64,000 bases of DNA from Roseivirga seohaensis (GCF_001592945.1 NZ_LRPB01000034.1:309926-373925), one strand, 5' to 3'. Counted from the stretch's first letter, positions 1 through 8,876 are shown. Numbers and translations: made by a program. Notes: generated by a model from the letters alone, not told the origin.

Positions 1-61
1 CTTTTTCATTTCTGATTACATTTATAAAGATTGTTCGTCTTAGCCATAACTGAATTTTACT

Positions 62-565
62 ATGAATAAAAGGAACGCTGTAGCACTCGTATTAATTATT
101 GCATCGTTGGTTTGCCTCTACCCTGGCCTTACAAAACCCATTATTCAAATCAACATTGGAGCCCAACTGCCATTAATTGGTGAATTCACACTTTTTGAAA
201 GAACACAAAGTGTGGTAGAAAGCATACAGTCACTTTTTGAGACAGACAATGACCTAGTAGCTTGGTTGATTCTTATCTTCTCCATCATAGTGCCCATAGC
301 TAAAGCCGTAATTCTATTGGCTGTTTTGGCCTTTAGAAAACTACCGGGGAGAAAGGCCCTTTATCGTTTTGTAGGCTTAATCGGAAAGTGGTCAATGGCC
401 GATGTATTTGTTGTGGGTATTTTGCTGGCTTTCTTGGCCACAGGCGAAAACGAAAGCATTCGGGCCGAACTTTATGAAGGCTTTAACTATTTCTTGGCCT
501 ATTGTATTATCTCCATTCTGGCTATTCAGGTAATGGATGTGAATACCGATGACCTAGTGCAATAA
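62..565 (+). CDS. PqiA-like inner-membrane protein (paraquat-inducible protein A family)
   Basis: A 167-residue integral membrane protein with about four hydrophobic segments (roughly residues 7-25, 65-90, 115-130, 140-160). The motif KWSMADVFVV before the third segment is the hallmark of the PqiA family, whose larger members work with MCE-domain proteins in lipid transport across the envelope. This is a single-domain version, about half the length of two-domain E. coli PqiA, and no MCE partner lies next to it, so its role is only inferred. ATG start, AT-rich leader. It converges on the gene at 589 with a shared terminator between. Family call fairly secure, role open. Confidence 0.75.
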   Translation: MNKRNAVALVLIIASLVCLYPGLTKPIIQINIGAQLPLIGEFTLFERTQSVVESIQSLFETDNDLVAWLILIFSIIVPIAKAVILLAVLAFRKLPGRKALYRFVGLIGKWSMADVFVVGILLAFLATGENESIRAELYEGFNYFLAYCIISILAIQVMDVNTDDLVQ

Positions 566-587
566 AAAAGGGGCCAATGCCCCTTTT
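566..587. terminator. Bidirectional intrinsic terminator
   Basis: Perfect 9-bp stem AAAAGGGGC / GCCCCTTTT with a CAAT loop, with A-rich sequence on one side and T-rich on the other. It sits exactly between two convergent genes (stops at 565 and 589) and can serve both. Confidence 0.85.
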
Positions 588-588
588 C

Positions 589-1119
589 TTACTCTGAGTA
601 TTTAAACGAATCTAAAAACTTTTTCCCAGCCTCATCAAGCTCTGTATCTCCGGTTACCACAACCATTTGAAATTGATATTGCCCCATAAGAATAACCCTA
701 TAAAAGCATATTGCTTGACCTTCCATAAGACTAATAGTAGCCTTTTTGCCTTCGTTGCTTTTATATTTATATATATCCTGGTTTAGAATATCGCCCTGCA
801 CTTGTTCATTAAATGACTCCAGAGAAACATCTGCCAAGCCTTTATGATCTCCAAGTAATTCAGTGTGCAAGGTCCAGCTAAACAAATAGGTTTCTTCACC
901 AATTGTAGAGGTCACTTTAATGGTGTTTGTCGATTCACCTACAACCTTCGAAACCGTATACTCGCCTGGCATTGTAATGCCAAACTTACCATTCTGCGCC
1001 AAGTATTCCAGTTCATCACCTATGGAGTAAAGATGGTTTTCAGATTCACTATTAGGTGATAATTGACTAGGCATCAACAAGACACCAAGTATGGCAGGCA
1101 AAATCATTTTCAAAAACAT
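589..1119 (-). CDS. Secreted protein of unknown function
   Basis: 176 residues with an N-terminal hydrophobic stretch (about residues 3-18) that looks like a signal peptide without a lipobox cysteine. The mature part is mixed and acidic-to-neutral, with a C-terminal region (MGQYQFQMVVVTGD then KKFLDSFKY) resembling the ends of small Bacteroidota periplasmic proteins in which a short helix follows a beta sheet. I do not recognise a family. It is transcribed toward the PqiA-like gene and the pair shares a terminator. Real gene judging by codon pattern and length; function unknown. Confidence 0.6.
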   Translation of the reverse strand: MFLKMILPAILGVLLMPSQLSPNSESENHLYSIGDELEYLAQNGKFGITMPGEYTVSKVVGESTNTIKVTSTIGEETYLFSWTLHTELLGDHKGLADVSLESFNEQVQGDILNQDIYKYKSNEGKKATISLMEGQAICFYRVILMGQYQFQMVVVTGDTELDEAGKKFLDSFKYSE

Positions 1120-1307
1120 AATTCAAACAGTTTAATTGACTAATATTTTCATTCCGATAGCCCCTTAAGCTGCGAACCGGAGAATGAAATTAAGAAATAT
1201 CCTTAATCTTATTATAACGGAGTGAGCAAGTTATTTTCTCTATTTAAAATTTTATGCTCCAAGTGCATTCTTTGATTAAATAAGGTTACATCTTTTGTCT
1301 AATCATT

Positions 1308-1315
1308 TAGATTTG
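1308..1315 (+). promoter_or_regulatory. Bacteroidota -7 box for the MATE gene
   Basis: TAGATTTG matches TAnnTTTG exactly and lies 7 nt before the MATE start codon, so the transcript would be nearly leaderless. No TTG is seen at the usual -33 distance; an ATAAGGTTACAT motif lies at 1280-1291 instead. Confidence 0.4.
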
Positions 1316-1322
1316 CACAGAC

Positions 1323-2699
1323 ATGAAATCCCCTCGTAAATCACTTACCGAAGGCCCAATATTAAAAACGCTCACCATGCTGGCTTTGCCCATCATTGGT
1401 GTAAACCTATTACAAACGGGCTATCAATTGGTAGATGCATTTTGGGTGGGTAGATTAGGTGCCAATGCTGTAGCAGCAGTTTCAATCAGTTTTCCGATTA
1501 ACTTTCTGTTGATTTCTCTCAGCTCAGGTTTTGCCTTTGCTGGTGCCATTTTGGTAGCGCAATACGCTGGCGCTAAGAATATTAAAATGGTAAACCATGT
1601 AGCACGGCAGACCCTTTTGATGGCCTTTTTAATTTCATTGATTGTATCTATTGTTGCCTATATTTTTTCACCACAAATACTGAACATTGTTGGGGTAGAA
1701 GAAATCATTTTTGATGAAGCCAACCTTTTTCAGCGCACCATTTTTATTGGATTGATTTTCAACTTTGGTTTTATCATGTTCCAATCGCTATTAAGAGGTG
1801 TTGGCGAAGTGAAAATACCACTGTATATCAATGGCGCTACCTTGCTTCTTAACTTCTTTCTCGACCCATTATTTATTTATGGTTGGGGGCCAATTCAAGC
1901 TTATGGAGTAACAGGTGCTGCTGTCTCTACTTTGGTAACCCAGTTTTTATCTATTGCAGTGGGTATGTACATTTTATTCAAAGGCACAACAGAAATTAAG
2001 TTGAGTATGAAGGCTTTTTCCTTCGATTGGCCATTACTTAAAAAAGCATTTAAACTCGGTTTTCCATCTTCAATCGAAATTTCGGCCAGAGCCTTAGGCC
2101 TTACGCTTATGACTGTTTTGGTAGCCCGTTTCGGTACGGAAGTGTTGGCCGCTTACGGAGTGGGCTCTCGTTTAATTAGCTTTGTGGTAATCCTCAGCTT
2201 AGGTCTTTCAAAGGCGTGTACTACTTTAGTAGGGCAAAACATGGGCGCAAAACGCATTGATAGGGCTGAGAAAACTACATACTACTCGTCTGTTATAGGT
2301 TTCGTTTCTCTTTCTATAGTGGGGTTAATATTTTTTCTTTTTGCTGAACCACTCACGCGGGCATTTTTAACAGGTGATGACCATGTAGTTGAAATGGGTG
2401 TTGATTTTCTCAAAATCACATCTCTCAGCTTTGGCTTTATGGGTTTGCAAATGTCGATCATAGGTGCCCTGAGAGGGTCGGGAAATACTATTTCTTCCAT
2501 GATATTAACCATAATAGGCATTTGGGCAATCCAATTCCCTGTGGCTTGGTTTTTATCCTCACACACAGCGTTGGGTTACAATGGCCTATGGTGGTCTTTC
2601 CCAATTTCTAATGTAATTCCTGCTTTAATCACCTTAGGTTGGTATAAAACGGGCAAGTGGAAAAATAAAAACTTGGTGCACGCAAGCCAAGAAAGCTAG
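1323..2699 (+). CDS. MATE family multidrug/sodium antiporter
   Basis: 458 residues with about twelve membrane segments arranged as two MatE domains (roughly residues 15-175 and 240-400), the normal size for MATE exporters. The first segment contains ALPIIGVNLLQTGYQLVDAFWVGRLG, typical of the family, and the second half repeats the pattern (GLSKACTTLVGQNMGAKR). MATE proteins export cationic drugs or metabolites using a Na+ or H+ gradient; the substrate here cannot be read from sequence. It stands alone, with a perfect -7 box just upstream. Confidence 0.9.
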   Translation: MKSPRKSLTEGPILKTLTMLALPIIGVNLLQTGYQLVDAFWVGRLGANAVAAVSISFPINFLLISLSSGFAFAGAILVAQYAGAKNIKMVNHVARQTLLMAFLISLIVSIVAYIFSPQILNIVGVEEIIFDEANLFQRTIFIGLIFNFGFIMFQSLLRGVGEVKIPLYINGATLLLNFFLDPLFIYGWGPIQAYGVTGAAVSTLVTQFLSIAVGMYILFKGTTEIKLSMKAFSFDWPLLKKAFKLGFPSSIEISARALGLTLMTVLVARFGTEVLAAYGVGSRLISFVVILSLGLSKACTTLVGQNMGAKRIDRAEKTTYYSSVIGFVSLSIVGLIFFLFAEPLTRAFLTGDDHVVEMGVDFLKITSLSFGFMGLQMSIIGALRGSGNTISSMILTIIGIWAIQFPVAWFLSSHTALGYNGLWWSFPISNVIPALITLGWYKTGKWKNKNLVHASQES

Positions 2700-2736
2700 A
2701 ATACACCAAGTTATATTATTTTTAGATTAGAGCACT

Positions 2737-3309
2737 TTAGAACTTAAAGTCTCCGAAGATATCGTCATCATCATCTTCTCCCCAACCACGGTTCTTTTTA
2801 GATTTAGAAGGTTTTGGTGGCATCTTCTTTTTCCTGAAGCCATCATCATCTCCACCTCTGCCCTTCAAAGATTCTTTTTTCTTTTTGTTGGGCGCATTTT
2901 TTCTTGGTGTTCCTTTTGTTGGTGCTTCAGACCAATCCAAACCTTGCCCGCCTTTCTCTGGTCTACCTCCACCATCAAAATCATCTTCCTCTCGGCTTTC
3001 TTCTCGTCTGGGCTTAAACTCTGGTCTCTGACCACCTTGGCCACCAGCAGGTTTACGTTCATTTGATTTTCTGTCTTCAGCTTCAGAAACAGAAATATTT
3101 CTTCCGTCTAAAGATGTACCATCCAGCTGAGTAATGGCTTTTTGGCCATCCTCTCTGTTTGCCATGGTTACAAAAGCGAATCCTTTGGATTTACCGGTTT
3201 CACGATCGGTGATGATCTTTAAGCTTTTTACCTGACCAATCTGTTCAAACAACGCGCGCAGGTTACTTTCTTGGGTTTCGTAGCTCAACCGGCCTACAAA
3301 AATGTTCAT
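2737..3309 (-). CDS. RRM-domain RNA-binding protein with long charged tail
   Basis: 190 residues. Residues 1-80 form one RNA-recognition motif: RNP2 is IFVGRLSY (about 3-10) and RNP1 is KGFAFVTM (about 42-49), with the conserved aromatic residues present. Residues 85-190 are low complexity: a Gly/Arg/Glu-rich stretch, then Lys-rich runs and an acidic cluster ending DDDDDIFGDF. Single-RRM proteins of this type are common in Bacteroidota and are thought to bind single-stranded RNA, including in cold response; the long disordered tail is longer than in the roughly 80-100 residue minimal forms. It stands alone. Confidence 0.9.
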   Translation of the reverse strand: MNIFVGRLSYETQESNLRALFEQIGQVKSLKIITDRETGKSKGFAFVTMANREDGQKAITQLDGTSLDGRNISVSEAEDRKSNERKPAGGQGGQRPEFKPRREESREEDDFDGGGRPEKGGQGLDWSEAPTKGTPRKNAPNKKKKESLKGRGGDDDGFRKKKMPPKPSKSKKNRGWGEDDDDDIFGDFKF

Positions 3310-3447
3310 GTTACTTAATAATTCTATTTGTTTCTCGCCCCTAAGTTATTAGTATTTCGGGATTTGTGTTCAATATCGGTAAGAACAAAGCATTTCAAAA
3401 TTTATTTCATAATTTATTTATCTTGAGGCTCGAAAAAAAATCAACCT

Positions 3448-4182
3448 ATGAAACGTCAATACAGCTTAGTTTTTCTATTTGTCACCTTTTTAGCTGTGAG
3501 TTGCGGAAACTCTAAAAGCAACGAAGAAAAATCTATAAACAACACCAACCAAACCGAAGAATGGATTTCGCTTTTTAACGGTAACGATTTTAGTGGCTGG
3601 GAAATGTATGGAGAAGAACCCATTATGGAACAATGGCAAATTGTAGACGGTACAATTGCTTGTAACGTAGGTTTAGGAGAAAAGAATGCTGGTTTCAATA
3701 GGTCGATCATGACTACTGAAGATTACAGCAACTTTGAACTTGAGCTTGAATACAAAATCTCGAAAGGCGGAAACAGTGGTATTTTCTACCATGTGGTGCA
3801 ATTAGAAGGTAATGGACACGACTACTTAACAGGCCCAGAATTTCAATTACTTGACGATGAATTCTCTAGATCTGAAAGTGAAGCCAATAAAATGGTAGGC
3901 GCTAACTACGCAATGCATGCTCCTTCCGAAACTAAAAAGCCAAATCCATTTATGGAATGGAATAAAATCAAAATTGTTTACAAGGATGGGCATGTAGAAC
4001 ACTGGCTGAATGATGAAAAAATATTAGAATTTGAAGAAGGCAGCGAAGATTGGTATGAACGCAAAGAAGCAGGTAAATGGGCGAAATATGAGTTTTACGC
4101 CAAGTCAAAAACAGGCCGTATTAGTCTTCAAAACCACGGAGATGAAGTCTATTTTAGAAATATTCGAATTAAGGAGTTGTAG
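3448..4182 (+). CDS. DUF1080 (3-keto-disaccharide hydrolase type) lipoprotein
   Basis: 244 residues. Signal peptide with lipobox (FLAVSC, Cys about 19), then a DUF1080 domain from about residue 38: the entry motif EWISLFNGNDFSGWEMYG, central GGNSGIFYHV, PEFQLLDDE, and the terminal RISLQNHGDEVYFRNIRIKEL are all standard. Family members are concanavalin-like beta-sandwich proteins, some shown to cleave 3-keto-glycosides. Likely surface or periplasmic and lipid-anchored. No other sugar-degradation genes adjoin it, so the substrate is unknown. Confidence 0.88.
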   Translation: MKRQYSLVFLFVTFLAVSCGNSKSNEEKSINNTNQTEEWISLFNGNDFSGWEMYGEEPIMEQWQIVDGTIACNVGLGEKNAGFNRSIMTTEDYSNFELELEYKISKGGNSGIFYHVVQLEGNGHDYLTGPEFQLLDDEFSRSESEANKMVGANYAMHAPSETKKPNPFMEWNKIKIVYKDGHVEHWLNDEKILEFEEGSEDWYERKEAGKWAKYEFYAKSKTGRISLQNHGDEVYFRNIRIKEL

Positions 4183-4231
4183 AAAGGGGGTGTTTACATA
4201 GCCGCTGAAGTAAAACTAGAATTGGTTTCAA

Positions 4232-4699
4232 ATGTCAACAGGAACATACAGCCAAATTTATATTCAGGTGGTTTTCGCTGTTAATGGTCGCCAAAGCCTG
4301 ATTCTGAGGGCTTGGGAGGATGACTTATATAAATACATCACCGGGATTGTTCAGAATAAGGAGCAAAAGATGCTTGCCATTAATGGAATGCCCGACCACA
4401 TTCATTTTTTGATAGGAATGAGACCAACCTGTTGTTTGTCAGATTTAGTGAGAGAAGTCAAAAAAGCCTCTAACAAATGGATCAACGAACATGGACATGT
4501 AAAAGGGAAGTTTGAATGGCAAATCGGATTTGGCGCATTTTCTTATAGCCACTCTGACCTTGATAAGGTAATCGTTTATATTATGAACCAAAAAGACCAT
4601 CATCGAAAAAAGACCTTCAAAGAAGAATACATTGAATTTTTAAATAAATATAAAATTGAATTCAAAAATGAATACCTATTCGACTGGCTGGACGAATAG
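4232..4699 (+). CDS. IS200-like / REP-associated tyrosine transposase (RAYT)
   Basis: 155 residues, the Y1 transposase fold. The HUH metal-binding motif is HIHFLIG (about residues 53-59), and the catalytic tyrosine lies in the family motif YIMNQKDHH (about 113-121). Length fits IS200/IS605 TnpA and RAYTs. No TnpB follows and no matching inverted ends were found. Instead, short GC-rich palindromes lie immediately downstream (4709-4874), so a RAYT handling REP-like elements is more likely than an intact insertion sequence. It appears complete. Confidence 0.85.
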   Translation: MSTGTYSQIYIQVVFAVNGRQSLILRAWEDDLYKYITGIVQNKEQKMLAINGMPDHIHFLIGMRPTCCLSDLVREVKKASNKWINEHGHVKGKFEWQIGFGAFSYSHSDLDKVIVYIMNQKDHHRKKTFKEEYIEFLNKYKIEFKNEYLFDWLDE

Positions 4700-4708
4700 A
4701 ATAGGTTC

Positions 4709-4874
4709 AACCCTTTCAGGGTTGCTGGCTTGTTCAAACATCTCATTGCTATAAATGTGGCATCCCGATGGGATGCTCAGCTGGCTTTATTCGTAATAAC
4801 CGACCCCAGCGGGGTCATATCTTTATAGAAAAACCACAATGCAATAGGATCATCTCCCGACCCCAGCGGGGTCG
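4709..4874. repeat. Cluster of four REP-like palindromes beside the RAYT
   Basis: Four short palindromes of the same plan (2-3 bases, CCC, 3 bases, GGG, 2-3 bases): AACCCTTTCAGGGTT at 4709-4723, CATCCCGATGGGATG at 4761-4775, and GACCCCAGCGGGGTC at 4802-4816 and again at 4859-4873 (extended to CGACC..GGTCG at 4858-4874). They fill the space between the transposase stop and truA. An ORF can be drawn through them but has no coding character. Confidence 0.7.
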
Positions 4875-4912
4875 TACCAATACCATCTACCAAATTATCT
4901 TAATTTCGCGGA

Positions 4913-5698
4913 ATGAAGGCGCAACACTTTTACCTCATTCATATTCAATATATAGGCTTTAGGTTTCATGGCTGGGCAAAACAACCAGAGGTAAAAACCA
5001 TTCACTACATGATCGACCGCACCTTGGCTTTTGTGCTCGGACACCGCGACTTCAAAACCATGGGCAGTAGCCGTACCGACTCTAAAGTTTCAGCCTTAGA
5101 CAATGCCTTTGAGCTTTTTCTTCATGAGCCAATTCAAGACGAAGCCGATTTTTTACATAGAACAAACCTCAATCTGCCACCAGACATCAAAGCAATTGGC
5201 ATCAAAAAAGTAGACTCGAGTTTTAATATTATCAAATCACCTCGTACCAAAGAGTATATTTACCTTTTCGCTTTTGGTGAAAAACCACATCCTTTTAGCG
5301 CCCCTTTTATAACAACCGTACCTGAGGAATTAAACCTTGAGTTGATGAAAGAAGGCGCCAAATTATTTGAAGGTATACATGAATTTAAAGCCTATTGCAA
5401 AAGACCCAAAGAAGACACCATTACTCAACGAGAAATACTTTTTTCTAGAATTGAAGAGAACCAAGAGTTTAGCGCCAACTTCTTCCCTACTAAAAGCTAC
5501 ATATACAGAGTAAAGGCCGTAGGTTTTTTAAGACACCAAATAAGAATGATGGTAGGCCAACTTTTTCTTCTTGGCAAAGGAGAAACCAGTTTGGAGGAAA
5601 TTAGTCTTTCACTAAAAGGTAAGCACACCAAAGAAATATTTCAGGTAGCTCCGGGTTCAGGTTTAATTCTTTATAAAATTGACTTCGAAGAAAAATAG
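4913..5698 (+). CDS. TruA-like tRNA pseudouridine synthase, divergent
   Basis: 261 residues, the length of bacterial TruA. The N-terminal strand IQYIGFRFHGWAKQPEVKTI matches the TruA opening; the catalytic Asp is in SSRTDSKVSA (Asp about residue 56), where typical TruA reads GRTDAGVHA. The late motif is FLRHQIRMMVG (about 215-225), also altered from the usual form. TruA makes pseudouridine at positions 38-40 of the tRNA anticodon arm. The preserved Arg-Thr-Asp supports catalysis, but the changed flanks suggest a lineage-specific paralogue with possibly different targets. A TAATTTCG box at about 4901-4908 resembles the -7 consensus with one mismatch. Confidence 0.8.
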   Translation: MKAQHFYLIHIQYIGFRFHGWAKQPEVKTIHYMIDRTLAFVLGHRDFKTMGSSRTDSKVSALDNAFELFLHEPIQDEADFLHRTNLNLPPDIKAIGIKKVDSSFNIIKSPRTKEYIYLFAFGEKPHPFSAPFITTVPEELNLELMKEGAKLFEGIHEFKAYCKRPKEDTITQREILFSRIEENQEFSANFFPTKSYIYRVKAVGFLRHQIRMMVGQLFLLGKGETSLEEISLSLKGKHTKEIFQVAPGSGLILYKIDFEEK

Positions 5699-5825
5699 CA
5701 CCTCCTATTTTACTAGTTTTCCCAGTTATCCATATTTTGAACCAAGCCTATAACAAGCACGCATTTCATACAAAAGATTCGAAATTTGATTTTGATAAGG
5801 TTACATTTATGAATCTGTTATTCCG

Positions 5826-6359
5826 TTGAAAGCTACTATTGCCACCATATTGCTCGCTTTGCTTACCCTCCCATTCGGAGGTACCTACCTATTTCTTGAA
5901 ATGGAAAGAGCAAAAGCAAAGCAACATGCTACCCTAGCAATAGCAAACGAAGAAAACCCAGTAGAAATGGTTCACCTAGCCTTTACAGAGGCTCAAATGA
6001 AGTCTGATTTACGTTGGGAACACGATGGCGAGTTCGAATATAAGGATCAGATGTACGATATTATTTCCCGAGAAGTAAAAGGTGATACCACCTACTTTTA
6101 TGCCTATTGGGATAAACTAGAGTCAATAGTTAACCACAAACTGAACGAACTAATTGCACTTCACTTTGGTGGAAAATCAGATCAGCAAGACGATAGTCAA
6201 TTGGTGGTCTCTTTGGTTAAAGCACTCTACATCCAGCCAAGTGTGCAATCCACAACTTTTATTAACCCCATTGTTTCCACTCAGTTTTTCGAGATAGAAA
6301 TGACCTACGACCCTAGGTCGCAAGGTGTGGATGGCCCTCCCCCGCGCTATAATGTATAA
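5826..6359 (+). CDS. Small exported or membrane-anchored protein of unknown function
   Basis: About 177 residues with an N-terminal hydrophobic segment (residues 4-20) followed by a periplasmic region. I do not recognise the family. The only in-frame start that keeps the hydrophobic segment is TTG at 5826; it overlaps the stop of a six-codon upstream ORF (ATG 5809, stop TGA 5827-5829). If one base were missing there, the ORFs would join into a natural-looking signal peptide. The gene precedes a TonB-dependent receptor by 95 bases on the same strand, so a shared role in uptake is possible but not shown. The C terminus is Pro-rich (GPPPRYNV). Confidence 0.55.
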   Translation: MKATIATILLALLTLPFGGTYLFLEMERAKAKQHATLAIANEENPVEMVHLAFTEAQMKSDLRWEHDGEFEYKDQMYDIISREVKGDTTYFYAYWDKLESIVNHKLNELIALHFGGKSDQQDDSQLVVSLVKALYIQPSVQSTTFINPIVSTQFFEIEMTYDPRSQGVDGPPPRYNV

Positions 6360-6380
6360 ATAGTATTTTAACTCAAGCAT

Positions 6381-6399
6381 CATGGAAGTCTATTCCATG
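6381..6399 (+). promoter_or_regulatory. Small hairpin before the TonB receptor gene
   Basis: CATGGAA / TTCCATG, 7-bp stem with a 5-base loop, 56 bases before the receptor start. There is no T-tract, so it may be an operator or leader hairpin rather than a terminator. Weak evidence. Confidence 0.25.
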
Positions 6400-6454
6400 T
6401 GTTACAAGCCTGTATGGCTGAGTAAAAATTTATACATCATTTTCTATTTTACCA

Positions 6455-8860
6455 ATGAAGAAATATTTATTCATGTGGTGCTTTGTGCTATGTACCTTTT
6501 CAGGAATAGCGCAAACCGTTACCATTATTGACAAAAATACTGGTGAACCGCTGGAGTTAGCTACTTTGGCGAGCAATTCACCCAGGGCCTTTGTGGTTAC
6601 AAACATTAAAGGTCAAGCAGATATTACAGCCTTTGAAGGTGCTGAAATTATCGAAGTAAGAATGTTGGGCTACGAAAAAGCAATGGTGAGTTATGCCATT
6701 CTTGCCCAAACCAATTTTACTGTAGAATTAGTTGCATCTAAGTTATCTATGGACGATGTGGTGGTTTCGGCCAACCGTTGGCATCAAGACCGGCAAGATG
6801 TTCCTAACAAAATTAAAACCATTACACCTTCAGATATACAATTGCAAAACTCTCAAACGGCAGCCGATTTACTCGGTAGCACCGGAGATGTTTTTATTCA
6901 GAAAAGTCAACTAGGAGGCGGTAGTCCTATGATTCGAGGCTTTTCTACTAATCGCTTATTGATTACAGTAGATGGCGTTAGAATGAACACCGCCATTTTC
7001 CGTAGCGGTAATTTACAAAACGTAATTTCTCTCGATGCTTTTGCTACAGAAAGCGCTGAAATTCTGTTTGGTCCAGGTTCTGTTATGTATGGTAGTGACG
7101 CGATTGGTGGAGTAATGAGTTTTAGAACACTCAACCCACAATTATCTCACACCTCTGAAACATTAGTGAAAGGTGCCGCTGTAGCAAGATACTCATCAGC
7201 AAACGGTGAGAAAACAACTCACTTCGACATCAATGTTGGTTGGAACAAATGGGCTTCGGTAACCAGTTTTTCGAATTCCAATTTTGGAGATTTGAGAATG
7301 GGTACCAATGGCCCAGATGATTATTTAAGACCATTTTATGTGGAACGCCAAAATGGAGTAGACGTAATGGTGGCAAATGAGGATCCATTAGTTCAGAAGC
7401 CAACGGGGTATGAACAAACCAATTTGATGCAGAAAGTACGGTTCAAACCAAACGCAAACTGGGATTTGGTGTATGGCTTACACTATTCTACCACTTCAAA
7501 CTATTCTCGTTACGACAGATTAATCAGAACCCGAGGGGGTTTACCGAGAAGTGCAGAATGGCAATACGGACCGCAGGTTTGGTTAATGAATAATATAACA
7601 GCCACCCATCAAGGTGACAGTCACTTATATGACCAAATGACTGTTCGCTTAGCACATCAGTTCTTTGAAGAAAGTAGAATCGACAGAGATTTTAACAAGC
7701 CGACAAGAGCTTCGAGAGTAGAAAAAGTAAACGCCTATTCTTTCAATCTTGACCTTGACAAAGCCCTAAAAACAGACACAGAACTGTTTTATGGTTTCGA
7801 AGCTGTTTATGATGACGTTAACTCAACTGGAACAGATGAGGACATTACGACTGGCGATGTTGTTGAAGGTCCTGCCCGCTATCCGCAGTCTTCTTGGGCA
7901 TCATATGCACTGTATGCTTCGTTGCAACACCGCATTTCACCGAAACTACTGGTTCAGGCAGGAACGCGCTACAACTACTTTAAGTTAGACGCTAAGTTCG
8001 ATACACGTTTTTACCCTTTCCCTTTTGAAACAGCTGAAATTTCGAATGGTGCTGTTACAGGTAGTTTAGGCTTGGTGTTCAACCCAGAAACAGACATGAC
8101 AATTTCTACCAATTTATCTACTGGTTTTAGGTCGCCAAATGTAGATGATGCGGGAAAAGTGTTTGACTCTGAGCCTGGTGCTGTAGTAGTTCCGAACCCA
8201 GAATTAGGCCCTGAATATGCCTATAATGCTGAATTGGGAATTGCTAAGATTTTCAATTCATCTATCAGAGTTGATGTTACAGGTTTTTATACCAGATTAG
8301 AAAACGCCTTGGTGAGAAGAGATTTCACCCTAAATGGGCAGGATGAGATTATGTACGATGGTGAACTGAGCCAAGTTCAGGCGGTTCAGAATGCTGCTTA
8401 TACAAAAGTATATGGTATTCAGGCTGGCATTGAATTTAAATTCGATTCTGGTTTTGGCTTCTCTTCGCGCTACAACTTTCAGCATGGAGAAGAAGAACTT
8501 GACGATAGTACATTAAGCCCATCGAGACATGCGGCTCCTTCGTTTGGTGTAACTAAAATCACTTACAATCATCAAAACCTTAAAATGGATTTGTATGCCA
8601 TGTACGGTGGCGAAGTAAGTTTCGATGATATGCCAGCTGAAGAAAAAGGTAAAGATTACATGTATGCTGCCGACAGTAATGGTAACCCTTATTCGCCAAG
8701 CTGGTACACACTTAATTTCAAAGCACTTTACAAACTATCCAACGGCATGACCATTAGCGGTGGGGTAGAAAACATTACCGATCAGCGTTACCGCCCGTAC
8801 AGTTCGGGTATTACCGCTGCCGGAAGAAACATCATCCTTTCTTTGAAGGTTGATTTATAG
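6455..8860 (+). CDS. TonB-dependent outer-membrane receptor
   Basis: 801 residues. Signal peptide (1-19), a carboxypeptidase-regulatory-like domain (about 20-95), a plug domain (about 110-225, with GSPMIRGFSTNRLLITVDGV) and a 22-strand barrel ending in an aromatic-poor VDL. The plug motif with FRSGNLQNVISLD is common in Bacteroidota receptors resembling haem/siderophore-type TonB receptors. It is not of the SusC class: no SusD gene follows and the length is short. The transported ligand cannot be deduced. The preceding small exported protein gene may be its partner; a strong terminator follows. Confidence 0.9.
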   Translation: MKKYLFMWCFVLCTFSGIAQTVTIIDKNTGEPLELATLASNSPRAFVVTNIKGQADITAFEGAEIIEVRMLGYEKAMVSYAILAQTNFTVELVASKLSMDDVVVSANRWHQDRQDVPNKIKTITPSDIQLQNSQTAADLLGSTGDVFIQKSQLGGGSPMIRGFSTNRLLITVDGVRMNTAIFRSGNLQNVISLDAFATESAEILFGPGSVMYGSDAIGGVMSFRTLNPQLSHTSETLVKGAAVARYSSANGEKTTHFDINVGWNKWASVTSFSNSNFGDLRMGTNGPDDYLRPFYVERQNGVDVMVANEDPLVQKPTGYEQTNLMQKVRFKPNANWDLVYGLHYSTTSNYSRYDRLIRTRGGLPRSAEWQYGPQVWLMNNITATHQGDSHLYDQMTVRLAHQFFEESRIDRDFNKPTRASRVEKVNAYSFNLDLDKALKTDTELFYGFEAVYDDVNSTGTDEDITTGDVVEGPARYPQSSWASYALYASLQHRISPKLLVQAGTRYNYFKLDAKFDTRFYPFPFETAEISNGAVTGSLGLVFNPETDMTISTNLSTGFRSPNVDDAGKVFDSEPGAVVVPNPELGPEYAYNAELGIAKIFNSSIRVDVTGFYTRLENALVRRDFTLNGQDEIMYDGELSQVQAVQNAAYTKVYGIQAGIEFKFDSGFGFSSRYNFQHGEEELDDSTLSPSRHAAPSFGVTKITYNHQNLKMDLYAMYGGEVSFDDMPAEEKGKDYMYAADSNGNPYSPSWYTLNFKALYKLSNGMTISGGVENITDQRYRPYSSGITAAGRNIILSLKVDL

Positions 8861-8876
8861 TGGTTGTTTTGTTCAT

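Noticed and set aside
4768..4962. 64-codon ORF through the REP-like palindromes
   Set aside because: It consists of palindrome sequence translated in one frame, overlaps the truA start and has no coding character.
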